Shown piece by piece: positions 36,165-45,028 of a stretch of DNA of 64,000 nucleotides. Under the pieces are notes generated by a model. That model was not told the origin of the DNA and ran no database searches. It saw only the letters and a program-made list of their open reading frames with translations. Within the stretch, counting starts at the first letter, position 1. The number at the start of each line of letters is the position of its first letter. The DNA is from Hymenobacter negativus (GTDB lineage Bacteria; Bacteroidota; Bacteroidia; Cytophagales; Hymenobacteraceae): NCBI RefSeq assembly GCF_016056375.1, contig NZ_JAEDAE010000001.1, positions 992,001-1,056,000 on the forward strand, in the 5' to 3' direction. Made by a program: the position numbers and the translations under genes.

Positions 36165-36167
36165 CTG

Positions 36168-37631
36168 CTAGCGCGATGTTCCGGCCTGCATAGCCACGGC
36201 TGCCCTGTTCTCCACCACCGCTCCGCCCAGAAATTCCTGGTACCAGCGCCCCGAGTCCTTCACAATCCGCTCCTGGGCTTCGTAATCGACGTGGATGAGG
36301 CCGAAACGGGGCCCGTAGCCCTCGGCCCACTCGAAATTATCGGTCAGGCTCCAAGCGAAATAGCCGCCCACGTCCACCCCTTCCTGCCGGGCCCGCAGCA
36401 CCTGGCCGATGGCCGCCTGCAGGTAAGCCCGGCGGGCGACATCGGGGACCCGGCCGTCCGTAGCAACATCCGGGAAGGCTGAGCCACTTTCGGTTACGAG
36501 CAGCGTTGGCGCATTTGGGTAAGCGGCGAACTGTTTCAACATGTGGTAAATCGACTCGGGATACACCTCCCAGCCCATGTCGGTGTAGGGCACGCTGCGC
36601 TGCTTGGCGGGCACCAGCGCGGCCCACTGCAGCGGCAGCCAGGGCGAGAACTTCACCACCTCGCGGGTATAGTTCTGAATGCCCCAAAAGTCAAAATCGA
36701 AGGCCATGCGCTGCTCGTCGCCGGCCTTTTGGTAGCGCTCCAGCAGCCAGCGCAGGGCGGGCAGCTCGGCCGTGGGGTAGCCCAGGCCGAGGGTAGGCTC
36801 CACAAAAAAGCGGTTCAGCAGGGCGTCGGCGCGGCGGGTGGCGGCTTCGTCGTAGGCATTGCCGGGCCGGTGCGGCGTGAGGTAGGAGCACGAAAACGTG
36901 GTGCCAATTTGGGCCGAAGCAGGCAACGCGGCGCGCAAAACGCGGCCACCTTCGGCCTGGGCCAGCGTGGCGTGGTGGGCCGCCGCCAGAAACGCCCCCA
37001 AATGCCGCCGCCCGGGTGCATGGATGCCCAGCAGGTGCCCCGCACCCACAAACACCATGGGCTCATTCAGCACGCACCACTGGGGCACCCGGTCGCCGAG
37101 GCGGCGGGCCATGATTTGGGCATAATCGGCAAACCAGCCCACGATGTCGCGGTTGGCCCAGCCGCCGCGCGCCTGCAGGGCGCTGGGCAGGTCCCAATGG
37201 TAGAGCGTGAGCATGGGGCGCAGGTCGCGCTCCAGGCAGGCATCCACCAGCCGGTCGTAGAAATCGAGGCCGCGGCGGTTCACGGCCCCGGCGCCATCGG
37301 GCAGCACCCGGGACCAGGCAGCCGAGAAGCGGAAGTCCGTCAATCCCAAGCTGCTGGCCAGGTCCAGGTCGGTTTCGTAGCGGTTGTAGAAATCGGCCGC
37401 CACCCGCCCGTGCTCGTTGCGCCGGATGGCGCCCTTACGGCGCGTAAAATCGTCCCAGATGCTGGGGCCTTTGCCCTGGTGCTGCCACGCGCCCTCGGTC
37501 TGGTAGGCCGCCGCCGAGGCTCCCCACTGAAAATCGGGACCAAAATCGGCCCGCGAAAATGGCAATGGCGCCGAGGCCGGGTAGAAGGCCGCCGGCAGCG
37601 GTTCGGAATAGCTGGGGGGAAGTTTAATCAT
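36168..37631 (-). CDS. GH1 family beta-glucosidase
   Basis: 487-residue retaining glycosidase hydrolysing beta-linked glucosides or galactosides. The GH1 N-terminal signature FQWGASAAAYQTEGAW is at 35-50. Acid/base Glu190 is in LNEP and nucleophile Glu381 in LLVTESGS (TESG in place of the more usual TENG). HWDLP at 145-149 is also present. No signal peptide, so it acts inside the cell on imported oligosaccharides. It is 32 bases downstream of a glycosyltransferase gene on the same strand. Confidence 0.95.
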   Translation of the reverse strand: MIKLPPSYSEPLPAAFYPASAPLPFSRADFGPDFQWGASAAAYQTEGAWQHQGKGPSIWDDFTRRKGAIRRNEHGRVAADFYNRYETDLDLASSLGLTDFRFSAAWSRVLPDGAGAVNRRGLDFYDRLVDACLERDLRPMLTLYHWDLPSALQARGGWANRDIVGWFADYAQIMARRLGDRVPQWCVLNEPMVFVGAGHLLGIHAPGRRHLGAFLAAAHHATLAQAEGGRVLRAALPASAQIGTTFSCSYLTPHRPGNAYDEAATRRADALLNRFFVEPTLGLGYPTAELPALRWLLERYQKAGDEQRMAFDFDFWGIQNYTREVVKFSPWLPLQWAALVPAKQRSVPYTDMGWEVYPESIYHMLKQFAAYPNAPTLLVTESGSAFPDVATDGRVPDVARRAYLQAAIGQVLRARQEGVDVGGYFAWSLTDNFEWAEGYGPRFGLIHVDYEAQERIVKDSGRWYQEFLGGAVVENRAAVAMQAGTSR

Positions 37632-37663
37632 GCGCGGGGCGCGAAGAATTCAGCACGAATGAA

Positions 37664-38716
37664 TTAAGCACGCCACGCGTGACGCTCTTGTTTACGGTGT
37701 ACCGGCCCAACACCGTTTTCCGGCAATTGCTCCCGCAGCAGTTGCTCAATTACGGCGGCCGTCTGGTCGGGGTAGTCAACGGGAATTACCTGGTCTTGGT
37801 GCAGCCACTGGTCCACCTTGTCCAGATTTTTGTCCTTGAAGTTTTTGATGACGGGCACGCCCATTTTTTCCAGGGCGGCGGCGTTGCACTGCTGCTCGTA
37901 TTGCTGCTTCATGGGCATCACCAGCAGCTTTTTACCCAGGTAGAGCGCCTCGGCCGGAGTTTCGAAACCGGCGCCGCACAGCACACCGGCCGCGCGGGCC
38001 AGGCTATCGAGAAACGCCGGGCCGCTCACGGGCCACACCCGCACGTTGCCATATTCGGCGGGCTGCTGGCTGTGCTTGCTGAACACCTCCCAGCGCACGC
38101 TGCGGCTGAGGTATTGCAGCCGCTCCACCAGAATTTCTTCCTCGTAGGCCGGCAGGTACACCGTATAGTGTCCCTCGTTGGTCGGGCTCAGCTCGCGCAC
38201 CTGCTGGCGGATAACGGGCGTAGAAATTTCTGGCGCATACCGCTGAAAATGAAAGCCGTACTGGGCCGTGCTGGGCGCGTAGTGTTTCAGCACGGCGCGT
38301 CCTGCCGGGTCTTCGCGGTCGGGGCGCGGGGCGGCGGGGTGCAGCACGGCGCTTTGGTGGCTGAGCGCCACGCAGGGCACGTGCCGCATTTTGCAGGCCC
38401 AGCTGCTCACCGGCTCAAAATCACTGATTATCAAATCGTAGCTTTCCACCGGCAGGTGCCGCACCTCGCGCAGGAACCGGGCTGAATTGAACTGCCCGAA
38501 CGTTTTCACGAAGTTGATGCCGCCCTTTTTGCCGAACACAAACCCCATGCCCTGAGCCTTGTATTTTACCTCAAACGGCAGCGGTAAATCGGCGGGTGGG
38601 CCGCTCACCAGCACGTCGAGCTGCTCGCAACGGCTTTGCAGCAGCGGCACCACATCGAGCGCCCGGCTCAGGTGGCCATTGCCGGTACCCTGGATTGCAT
38701 AGAGAAGTCGGGACAT
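37664..38716 (-). CDS. Glycosyltransferase family protein (GT-B, MurG/MGDG synthase-like)
   Basis: 350 residues with the GT-B N-terminal start LLYAIQGTGNGHLSRALDVVP and C-terminal acceptor/donor region GFETPAEALYLGKKLLVMPMKQQYEQQCNA, which is the nucleotide-sugar binding site of this group. No signal or membrane helix; likely peripheral on the inner membrane. Such proteins in Bacteroidota transfer sugars to lipids or polyprenols. The LpxH-like gene lies just upstream on the same strand, suggesting an envelope lipid role, not proven. Confidence 0.82.
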   Translation of the reverse strand: MSRLLYAIQGTGNGHLSRALDVVPLLQSRCEQLDVLVSGPPADLPLPFEVKYKAQGMGFVFGKKGGINFVKTFGQFNSARFLREVRHLPVESYDLIISDFEPVSSWACKMRHVPCVALSHQSAVLHPAAPRPDREDPAGRAVLKHYAPSTAQYGFHFQRYAPEISTPVIRQQVRELSPTNEGHYTVYLPAYEEEILVERLQYLSRSVRWEVFSKHSQQPAEYGNVRVWPVSGPAFLDSLARAAGVLCGAGFETPAEALYLGKKLLVMPMKQQYEQQCNAAALEKMGVPVIKNFKDKNLDKVDQWLHQDQVIPVDYPDQTAAVIEQLLREQLPENGVGPVHRKQERHAWRA

Positions 38717-38734
38717 TTATATTTTGAATTATCA

Positions 38735-38770
38735 GACTGTCATGCTTCGGCTGCGCTCAGCATGACAGTC
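38735..38770. repeat. Hairpin of the GTCAT...TGAGCGCAGC family
   Basis: GACTGTCATGC (38735-38745) pairs with GCATGACAGTC (38760-38770); the loop read on the minus strand has TGAGCGCAGC, as at 7985-8038. It lies between the LpxH-like gene and the glycosyltransferase gene, both leftward. Confidence 0.75.
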
Positions 38771-38784
38771 AATTTCTACATCTT

Positions 38785-39708
38785 TTACGCCCTAATCTTA
38801 AACTCGGCCAACAATCCTTCCAGCAGCTGCGCCGGGTTGGCATCGGCCAGCTCCTCGGCAGCATCGGTGGCATCGGCTTCCGCTGCCTGCTGCATGGCCG
38901 GGTCGTCGTTGTAATAATAGAGTTGCCAGCCGGCCTCGGCGGTGTATTCCAGTGCCGTCAGGTTTTCCACCCAATCGCCGGAATTCAGGTAAGTCACCTC
39001 CCCTTTTTCAGTATCCAGAGCCTTGATTTCGGGCTGGTGGATGTGCCCGCAGGCCACGTAGCGGTAGCCTTCATCGGCGGCGATGGTGGCGGCCGTTTCC
39101 TCAAAATTGCTCACCGCCGCCACCGCCGATTTCACCCGCTCTTTCACCCGCTTGCTCAGCGCCACGCGGGGCCGGCCCAGCTTGGCCAGCCCGTAGTTCA
39201 CGAAGCGGTTTATCAGAATCAGTAAATCGTAGCCGTGGCCGCCCAGCTTGGCCAGCCAGCGCGAATGCCGCATGGTCACGTCGAACACGTCGCCGTGAAA
39301 TAGCCAGGTGCTGCCGTGGGGCAAGTCGAGCACCAGCTTGTTATCGAGCCGGAAATTGCCCAGCTTCAGACCGGCAAACTTGCGCAGCAGCTCGTCGTGG
39401 TTGCCGGTCAGGTAATGGATTTTCACGCCCTTGGCGGCTAGGCCGGCCAGGTAGCGCACCACCCGCATGTGGGCCGGCGGCCAGTAGTTTTTGCTGAATT
39501 GCCAGATGTCCACAATGTCGCCATTCAGCACCAGCACCTGCGGCCGGATGCTCTTGAGGTAGCGCAGCAGCTCGCGGGCGTGGCAGCCATACGTGCCCAG
39601 GTGCACATCGGAAATGACGGCCACCTGCACCCGACGCTTGCGGCGGGCAGCGGGCCGGGCGGGAATAATCGGCGGATTTTCGGGCAATGCCATCGTTGCT
39701 ACGCTCAT
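38785..39708 (-). CDS. UDP-2,3-diacylglucosamine diphosphatase (LpxH)-like metallophosphoesterase
   Basis: 307 residues. Binuclear metal motifs are VISDVHLG, NGDIVD, TGNHDELL, FHGDVFD and GHIHQP. Family members cleave UDP-2,3-diacylglucosamine in lipid A synthesis or act on related pyrophosphates. An acidic Ala-rich tail (about 40 residues) follows the core. Start ATG 39708 overlaps the stop of the small membrane gene by 4 bases (ATGA), implying coupled translation. Longer upstream frame is a shadow. Confidence 0.88.
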   Translation of the reverse strand: MSVATMALPENPPIIPARPAARRKRRVQVAVISDVHLGTYGCHARELLRYLKSIRPQVLVLNGDIVDIWQFSKNYWPPAHMRVVRYLAGLAAKGVKIHYLTGNHDELLRKFAGLKLGNFRLDNKLVLDLPHGSTWLFHGDVFDVTMRHSRWLAKLGGHGYDLLILINRFVNYGLAKLGRPRVALSKRVKERVKSAVAAVSNFEETAATIAADEGYRYVACGHIHQPEIKALDTEKGEVTYLNSGDWVENLTALEYTAEAGWQLYYYNDDPAMQQAAEADATDAAEELADANPAQLLEGLLAEFKIRA

Positions 39709-39932
39709 GCGGCGGCCGACTGCGTGAAACGCCCTCCCCGCGCCGGCCCCACCGAGCGGCGCGGCCGGATGGCCGGCCCCGCCGTGCGCCGGCCAAACTC
39801 GCCCCCCAACGCCGAGCGCAGGCTGCCCAGCGTGTGCAACGCATACGCCACCCACAGCGCCATCTGAAACAACTCGTACACGAGCCAGCGCCCCAAACGG
39901 CGCAGCCCCGAAATCAATGCCGGGAAGTACAT
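39705..39932 (-). CDS. Small membrane-associated protein, 75 aa, coupled to LpxH-like gene
   Basis: MYFPALISGLRRLGRWLVYELF and ALWVAYALHTLGSL form one amphipathic or membrane helix region, followed by a basic Arg/Gly/Pro-rich tail. The start at 39932 is preceded by an AT-rich promoter-like region (39933-40159). The overlap ATGA with the LpxH-like gene supports a real gene. No family recognised. Confidence 0.65.
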   Translation of the reverse strand: MYFPALISGLRRLGRWLVYELFQMALWVAYALHTLGSLRSALGGEFGRRTAGPAIRPRRSVGPARGGRFTQSAAA

Positions 39933-40159
39933 AGCAGGAACGGTTATAACCAGTGAAAATCCTGCTTTCAAAGGTCCCCGGCTACTGTTAATCTTTGATT
40001 ACGGCCATATTAAGGTTAAATAAAGGCTGATATTAATTACGCAGTCCAATTCTGGCGCGCCAGAATTTCAGGTATTTCGGCCGGGTTTCCGTTTCTTTGT
40101 TCACCCAATTTCCGGTAGGCTGACATCGCCTTATTTCATTCCTCATTTTACCGCTTATT

Positions 40160-40756
40160 ATGCAGTTTCTACCCCGTCTGGCCCGCCATTTCTTCGCCGT
40201 AGCCCTGCTCCTGCTGTGCGCCGGGGCCGCCCTGGCTCAGCCCACCGGCAAGGCTGCCAAAGGCCGCAGCCGCTACACCTTTGCCCAGCGCGACTCGGAG
40301 TCGCCCTACGTTAAGAATCTCACCAAAAACACCGACGAAGAGCAGGACGTCGACGGTTCCTTCACCCGCCTCGGCTACCGCTCCTACACCGACCTGCTGA
40401 CGGAAATAACCCACCTCAAAAAGCTGCACGACTGGGCCGATACTACCTACCAGCGCCGCGTGGCCGCCATTCCGCCCGGTGGCACGCTCGTGGTCATCGT
40501 GCACCGCCAGGGTCCCAAAGGCGTGGAAATGTCCAACCTCACCCTCACCGCTACCGACAAAGCCGGCAAGGAAGTTTTCACCCAAACCCTGGCCCCCGCC
40601 ACCGGCCGCTTCTTCGGCCGCGACCTCTACCAAGGCAAAGCCGTCATCCCCTTCCCCAGAATGGACCCTCAGGAGCTCAACGTCAGCATCCGCGACGCGA
40701 AGCTCTACCAGACGTTTGATTACACGCTGGCGCTGCCGGCGGCTGCCACGGAGTAG
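40160..40756 (+). CDS. Hypothetical secreted protein, 198 aa
   Basis: Sec signal peptide (residues 1-26, ending GAALAQ). The mature part holds DVDGSFTRLGYRSYTDLL and a beta-rich C-terminal half (TLVVIVHRQGPKGVEMSNLT, DLYQGKAVIPFP). Family not recognised; it could be a small envelope protein specific to Cytophagales. Single gene with the strong terminator at 40783-40829. It is convergent with NUDIX. Confidence 0.75.
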   Translation: MQFLPRLARHFFAVALLLLCAGAALAQPTGKAAKGRSRYTFAQRDSESPYVKNLTKNTDEEQDVDGSFTRLGYRSYTDLLTEITHLKKLHDWADTTYQRRVAAIPPGGTLVVIVHRQGPKGVEMSNLTLTATDKAGKEVFTQTLAPATGRFFGRDLYQGKAVIPFPRMDPQELNVSIRDAKLYQTFDYTLALPAAATE

Positions 40757-40782
40757 GCATTGAATTTATAACTTGGTCACTG

Positions 40783-40829
40783 CACCGGGGCGGCACTCAT
40801 AGTAACGAGTTGCCGCCCCGGTGTTTTTT
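40783..40829. terminator. Rho-independent terminator
   Basis: CACCGGGGCGGCA pairs with TGCCGCCCCGGTG (40783-40795 with 40811-40823), extended by ACTC/GAGT, then TTTTTT. It serves the secreted-protein gene and may also block the convergent NUDIX transcript. Confidence 0.92.
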
Positions 40830-40839
40830 AATAGTGCTT

Positions 40840-41352
40840 CTACCGCCGCAGCCGCACCCACTGTACGGCAGTTATTGACTTCGCATCACGCAGCGGCTCG
40901 GCTACCAGCGCTTCCCAGCTCAGCTCCACCATTTCGATGTTCTCGTTTTCCTCGGCCAGCCCGCCGCCTGCGCCGGGGCGGTGGCTCACTTCGGCGTAGT
41001 ACACGGTGATTTCCTCGGAGCTGGTGCCCGGCGAGGGCCAGATGCACACGATTTCCTCCAGCTTATCGACCTCGTAGCCCAGCTCCTCGTGAATCTCACG
41101 GCGCACAGCCGTTTCGGGGGCCTCGTTGCCATCAATCATGCCGGCGGCAATTTCCAGAATCTCCGCTTCCGGGCCGATGCGGAACTGGCGGGTGAGCACG
41201 TACACCTGCCGGGTCGTGTCATAGACCAGCGCGGCCACGGCCCGGCCGGGCGCGAACTGCTCGCGCCGGAGCCGGTGCTCGCCGTCCTGAACGATTAGCT
41301 GGTTGACTTTGTAATGGCCATTGAAAACCCGGGTGCGCTCGATAATCTGCAT
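40840..41352 (-). CDS. NUDIX hydrolase (ADP-ribose pyrophosphatase type)
   Basis: 170 residues. The Nudix box GMIDGNEAPETAVRREIHEELGYEV is complete in form (Gly, Glu, Arg-Glu, Glu-Glu with expected spacing) and lies in the middle of the protein. The N-terminal strand region (RREQFAPGRAVAALVYD, YVLTRQFRIGP) is typical of ADP-ribose/ADP-sugar pyrophosphatases. Start is ATG 41352; the longer frame lacks similarity. Product would be AMP plus ribose 5-phosphate from free ADP-ribose. It is divergent from rhlE. Confidence 0.92.
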   Translation of the reverse strand: MQIIERTRVFNGHYKVNQLIVQDGEHRLRREQFAPGRAVAALVYDTTRQVYVLTRQFRIGPEAEILEIAAGMIDGNEAPETAVRREIHEELGYEVDKLEEIVCIWPSPGTSSEEITVYYAEVSHRPGAGGGLAEENENIEMVELSWEALVAEPLRDAKSITAVQWVRLRR

Positions 41353-41652
41353 GGTCGGAGTTGTGTGTTGTACCTTTGTTGAAACCAGGGCCGCCGTCGG
41401 AGCAGCCCGCTGCCCGGCCGCGTCGGGCAAAGCCCCGCGCCTCGGCTGTCTCCGCGAAGTAAGCGCACCTCACCCCAATTCCTCTTCATTCAGGGAATCT
41501 GACGGCCTCCGACGAGCCTTCAAACCCCGCCCACGCCTAGTCTCGTCCGGTGTGGCCATGACCGCCTGTGCAGCCTCGCAGGCTCAACCACGTAATACGC
41601 GGACCGCTGTCTGCCAACACGGTACTCAAGTACCCGGTACTAAACCCAACCT
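41353..41652. promoter_or_regulatory. Divergent region between NUDIX and rhlE; long rhlE leader
   Basis: 300 bases without a convincing gene. A TACCTTTG box at 41371-41378 fits the -7 consensus on the plus strand, giving a leader of about 270 bases for rhlE, common for DEAD-box helicase mRNAs that control their own expression. GC-rich inverted stretches at 41380-41500 could fold. Confidence 0.35.
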
Positions 41653-43161
41653 ATGACGTTTGACGATTTAAACCTGATTGACCCCATTCTCAAAGCCCTC
41701 AAAGAAGAAGGCTACACCACCCCTACTCCCATCCAGGAGCAGGCCATTCCCCACGTGCTGGAGGGCAAAGACCTCCTCGGCGTGGCCCAGACCGGCACCG
41801 GCAAAACGGCGGCCTTCACCGTGCCCATCCTGCAGGTGCTGCACCGCACCGCCCAGGTTTCGAATCATTCTTCGCGTGCCATCCGCTGCCTTGTGCTCAC
41901 GCCCACTCGTGAGCTGGCCATCCAAATCAACGAAAGCTTCGGCGCCTACGGCCGCCACCTGAGCCAGATTCGCCACACCGTTATTTTCGGCGGCGTGGGC
42001 CAGAACCCGCAGGTGCAGGCCCTCAAGCGCGGCGTGGAAGTACTAATTGCCACGCCCGGCCGCCTGCTCGACCTCATGAACCAGGGCTTCGTGGACCTGC
42101 GCCAAATCGAGGTTTTCGTGCTCGACGAAGCCGACCGCATGCTCGACATGGGCTTCATCAACGACATCAAGCGCATCCTGCCCAAGCTGCCCACCAAGCG
42201 CCAGACCCTGTTTTTCTCGGCCACCATGCCCGGCCAGATTCAGGAGCTCGCCGCCACCATTTTGCGCCCTAACCCCGTGCGCGTGGCCGTAACGCCCGTC
42301 AGCAGCACCGCCGACACGGTGACGCAATCGGTGTACCTAGTGGAGAACAACGACAAGCCCGCCCTGCTCCGCCACATTCTGCAGGACAAGGACATCAAGC
42401 GCGTGCTTGTCTTCACCCGCACCAAGCACGGGGCCGACAAAGTGGTGAAAGCCCTCGCCGCCAACCAGATTCAGGCCGAAGCCATCCACGGCAACAAAAG
42501 CCAGAACCACCGCCAGCGTGCCCTGTCCAACTTCAAAGCCGGAAGCACCCGCGTGCTGGTGGCTACCGACATCGCCGCCCGAGGCATCGACGTGGACGAG
42601 TTGACCCACGTCATCAACTACGAAATCCCCAACGAGCCCGAAACCTACGTGCACCGCATCGGCCGCACCGGTCGGGCCGGTGCTTTCGGTACGGCTTTCT
42701 CCTTTGTAGAGGACGAGGAGCGCGCCTACCTGCAGGATATTCAGAAGCTCATCAGCCGCCAGATTGACGTGGAAGCGGAGCATCCGTTCGTGTCGGGCCG
42801 CATCAAACCAGTGATGCTGCACGGCAACGAGCGCATCATCCGGCCCAAAGGCCCGGCTGGCCGTCCGGCCCGTGGTCCCCGTGAGGGTGGCAATGGTGGC
42901 GGCGGTCGTTCGGGCGGCGGCCAGGGCGGCGGCGGTCGCTCGGGTGGCGGCCGTGGCGGCGACCGCCCCAGCGGCGAGCGTAGCGGCGGTGGCCGTCCCA
43001 GCGGCGAGCGCAGCCGGCCGGCCGGCAACGGCCAATCGGATACCGCTCGTCGCTTCGGCAGCGGCGGGGCCCGCGTGAATGTGGGCGGCAACCGCGAAGG
43101 CGGTGACATGGGCGGCCGTCGTCGGGGCGATGCCGGCGGCACGCGTCGGGGTTCGTTCTAA
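41653..43161 (+). CDS. rhlE: DEAD-box RNA helicase RhlE-type with RGG tail
   Basis: 502 residues. Q motif [11 protein letters not shown], motif I AQTGTGKT, Ia [15 protein letters not shown], motif II DEAD near 157-160, SAT, and motif [12 protein letters not shown] in order. Residues about 395-502 are Gly/Arg/Ser repeats ([18 protein letters not shown]), an RNA-binding tail typical of Bacteroidota RhlE. It unwinds structured RNA in ribosome assembly and mRNA turnover, often cold-induced. Not linked to the RNA-repair genes. Followed by the terminator at 43192-43238. Confidence 0.96.
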   Translation: MTFDDLNLIDPILKALKEEGYTTPTPIQEQAIPHVLEGKDLLGVAQTGTGKTAAFTVPILQVLHRTAQVSNHSSRAIRCLVLTPTRELAIQINESFGAYGRHLSQIRHTVIFGGVGQNPQVQALKRGVEVLIATPGRLLDLMNQGFVDLRQIEVFVLDEADRMLDMGFINDIKRILPKLPTKRQTLFFSATMPGQIQELAATILRPNPVRVAVTPVSSTADTVTQSVYLVENNDKPALLRHILQDKDIKRVLVFTRTKHGADKVVKALAANQIQAEAIHGNKSQNHRQRALSNFKAGSTRVLVATDIAARGIDVDELTHVINYEIPNEPETYVHRIGRTGRAGAFGTAFSFVEDEERAYLQDIQKLISRQIDVEAEHPFVSGRIKPVMLHGNERIIRPKGPAGRPARGPREGGNGGGGRSGGGQGGGGRSGGGRGGDRPSGERSGGGRPSGERSRPAGNGQSDTARRFGSGGARVNVGGNREGGDMGGRRRGDAGGTRRGSF

Positions 43162-43191
43162 GCACGGGCCTTTGGGCCACACCAGACAAAC

Positions 43192-43238
43192 AAAAAGCAC
43201 AAGGCCCCGGAAAACTTTTTCCGGGGCCTTGTGCTTTT
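43192..43238. terminator. Rho-independent terminator after rhlE
   Basis: AAAAAGCACAAGGCCCCGG pairs with CCGGGGCCTTGTGCTTTT around an AAAACTTTTT loop. T-rich on both sides. Confidence 0.93.
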
Positions 43239-43282
43239 CAAGGCTGATTACTTGCTCGTTCGCGAATTATTCCATCCTCATC

Positions 43283-43765
43283 ATGGCCCAGCCCACGCTC
43301 CCCGTTATTCAGGCCCTGCGCGACACGGCCCAGCGCCTCGCCACCCAGGCCCCCTACCAGTGGGGCCACATGGGCAGCTGCAATTGCGGCCACCTCGCCC
43401 AAACCGTTACACGCCTCACCAAGGCCGAAATCCACGCCCGGGCCATGCAGCGCTACGGCGACTGGGAGCGGCAGATTACCGATTACTGCCCCACCAGCGG
43501 CCTACCCATCGACCAGACCATCGACGAGATGCTGGCCCTCGGCTTCAGCCGCCGCGACCTCACGCACCTCGAGCGCATCTCCGACCCCGCCATCCGGGCC
43601 GCCATTCCGTTTGAGCGGCGCGACGCCCTCCGTCACAACCAGCGCGACGATGTAGTGCTCTATCTCCGCACCTGGGCCGACTTGCTGGAGCGCGACTTGT
43701 TGGCCGGCATCAGCCTGCCGAGCTTCGACGGCCTGGTGCCAGCTCCGATATTAGCCGCCCGCTGA
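43283..43765 (+). CDS. Conserved hypothetical protein, 160 aa
   Basis: Soluble protein, no signal. HMGSCNCGHLAQTVT near residues 29-43 has a Cys-x-Cys that could bind metal. The rest is helical (PIDQTIDEMLALGFSRRDL, VVLYLRTWADLLERDLL). I do not recognise a named family, but the sequence looks like a conserved protein of unknown function. ATG 43283 is chosen since the frame upstream belongs to rhlE's shadow. Between two terminators it is a single-gene unit. Confidence 0.8.
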   Translation: MAQPTLPVIQALRDTAQRLATQAPYQWGHMGSCNCGHLAQTVTRLTKAEIHARAMQRYGDWERQITDYCPTSGLPIDQTIDEMLALGFSRRDLTHLERISDPAIRAAIPFERRDALRHNQRDDVVLYLRTWADLLERDLLAGISLPSFDGLVPAPILAAR

Positions 43766-43813
43766 CCATTCCGGCCGCCACGTTCATTGTGGTTGGCAAA
43801 ACCAAAGGCGCAC

Positions 43814-43850
43814 AAAAAGCCCCCGCCAGATTTTTGGCGGGGGCTTTTTT
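43814..43850. terminator. Rho-independent terminator
   Basis: AAAAAGCCCCCGCC pairs with GGCGGGGGCTTTTTT after a short AT loop. It ends the 160-residue gene. Confidence 0.93.
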
Positions 43851-43889
43851 ATTCTTGATTAAGCGCAGCGGCGAAGCCAGCCGCTGACC

Positions 43890-44075
43890 TTAGTTGCGGG
43901 TAACGTTGGAGCGCTGAGCTTCGCGGTATCCCTCGGCACGATGGGCACGTTTGTAAGCGGCATCAGCGGAAGGGTCTTTTTCAGCCTCAGCGGCATCGGG
44001 GGCCTGGGCACAAGAGGCCGTCAGGAGCATGGCCGTTGCGGCGGCCAACCAAAGATTCGTGCGGGTCAGTTTCAT
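43890..44075 (-). CDS. Small lipoprotein, 61 aa
   Basis: MKLTRTNLWLAAATAMLLTASC has a lipobox ending at Cys22. An Ala/Asp/Glu-rich and basic tail follows (SADAAYKRAHRAEGYREAQ). ATG 44075 is the natural start; the longer frame is a shadow. No family recognised. Preceded by the AT-rich region that starts at 44076. Confidence 0.7.
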   Translation of the reverse strand: MKLTRTNLWLAAATAMLLTASCAQAPDAAEAEKDPSADAAYKRAHRAEGYREAQRSNVTRN

Positions 44076-45028
44076 GCCACGAAGGTAGCCTACGGCCGCC
44101 AAACGAACAACCCAACCAGCAGACCATCCACACAGCCTAATGCATTTCGGACTGCCCTTGCGCACTTTCACCCAACAATGAGTTTGGGGAAACAGTCCCC
44201 CCGCTCCATTTACAATTGACAACACGCCAGCAAGCCAGCCCAAATGCAACGGTTCCCCTTGCTTACTATGCCTAGCATAGCATCGTGGCATCAGACAGCA
44301 TTCTACTCAACCGTTGCCGCGCCTTCCAATGACAGTACCATACTCTAAAAATCCATCTCACTATGTTAGTACAAGCGGATTTTGAAGTCAAACCAATATT
44401 GCACTTAGCAATGTCATTTATTTTACCTGGGATGTCAACTCCATTAGCAGAAGCATGCAACCCTTCGGTGTAACACCGGTTGTACATCTGCTCAAATAGC
44501 TAGAATCAATGGGCTGAAAATTATCAATTCAAGACCTAAAAAATCCATCAATCAATCCAAACTACTACTTCCATTAGCTTAATTTAATTTGTTGATAAAC
44601 AATTGTTTATGTACGATAAAATCTTTCTATAGGAGCCTTGCCGATCAGCCCTATAAAAGTTAGCAGCCTATACAATCAAATATTGCGGTTCCAAAGAACA
44701 TTCAGTTTAACCTGGCGGAACCTACAAAAGCATACATGCACCAGCCCCAGACACATGACAAATTGAATAATGATGATACGCTCACACTTCCTAGGTTTAA
44801 CAATCGGAAGTCTGAAGTCGGCCAGGTTTCAGCAGGTGCGTTCAAGTGAGAGCCCGCCGATAGAGTAATACAAACACCCTACATGGCGCCGCTTTGCTGG
44901 CCCGCGTATGTGTTACATACGCCAAATTGAGACCAGCGGGTTCAGGCCTAACGCCCGGCAATGATGGGCAACAACCATCTACAACGAGATGGGAGAATCG
45001 AAAACAGCACCACCCTTTGCCTCGGAAC
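44076..45028. other. 953-base AT-rich region without a supported gene
   Basis: The DNA shifts to low GC here. Short frames exist (minus strand 44272-44487 and 44842-45051), but neither has a believable protein. It holds a 16-base perfect palindrome at 44595-44610 and an ACAATTG near 44212 like the core of the operator sites at 45841-45990. It may be a decayed element or a regulatory region. Confidence 0.5.
44595..44610. promoter_or_regulatory. Perfect 16-base palindrome, operator-like
   Basis: ATAAACAATTGTTTAT reads the same on both strands and shares ACAATTGT with the second site of the array upstream of the XRE regulator (45897-45908). Confidence 0.45.

Noticed and set aside
36543-37667. 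374-residue plus-strand frame opposite the GH1 gene
   Set aside because: Shadow frame of a well-supported glycosidase.
44272-44487. 71-residue minus-strand frame in the AT-rich gap
   Set aside because: No signal, no recognisable domain, Cys-rich and not supported by any upstream signal.
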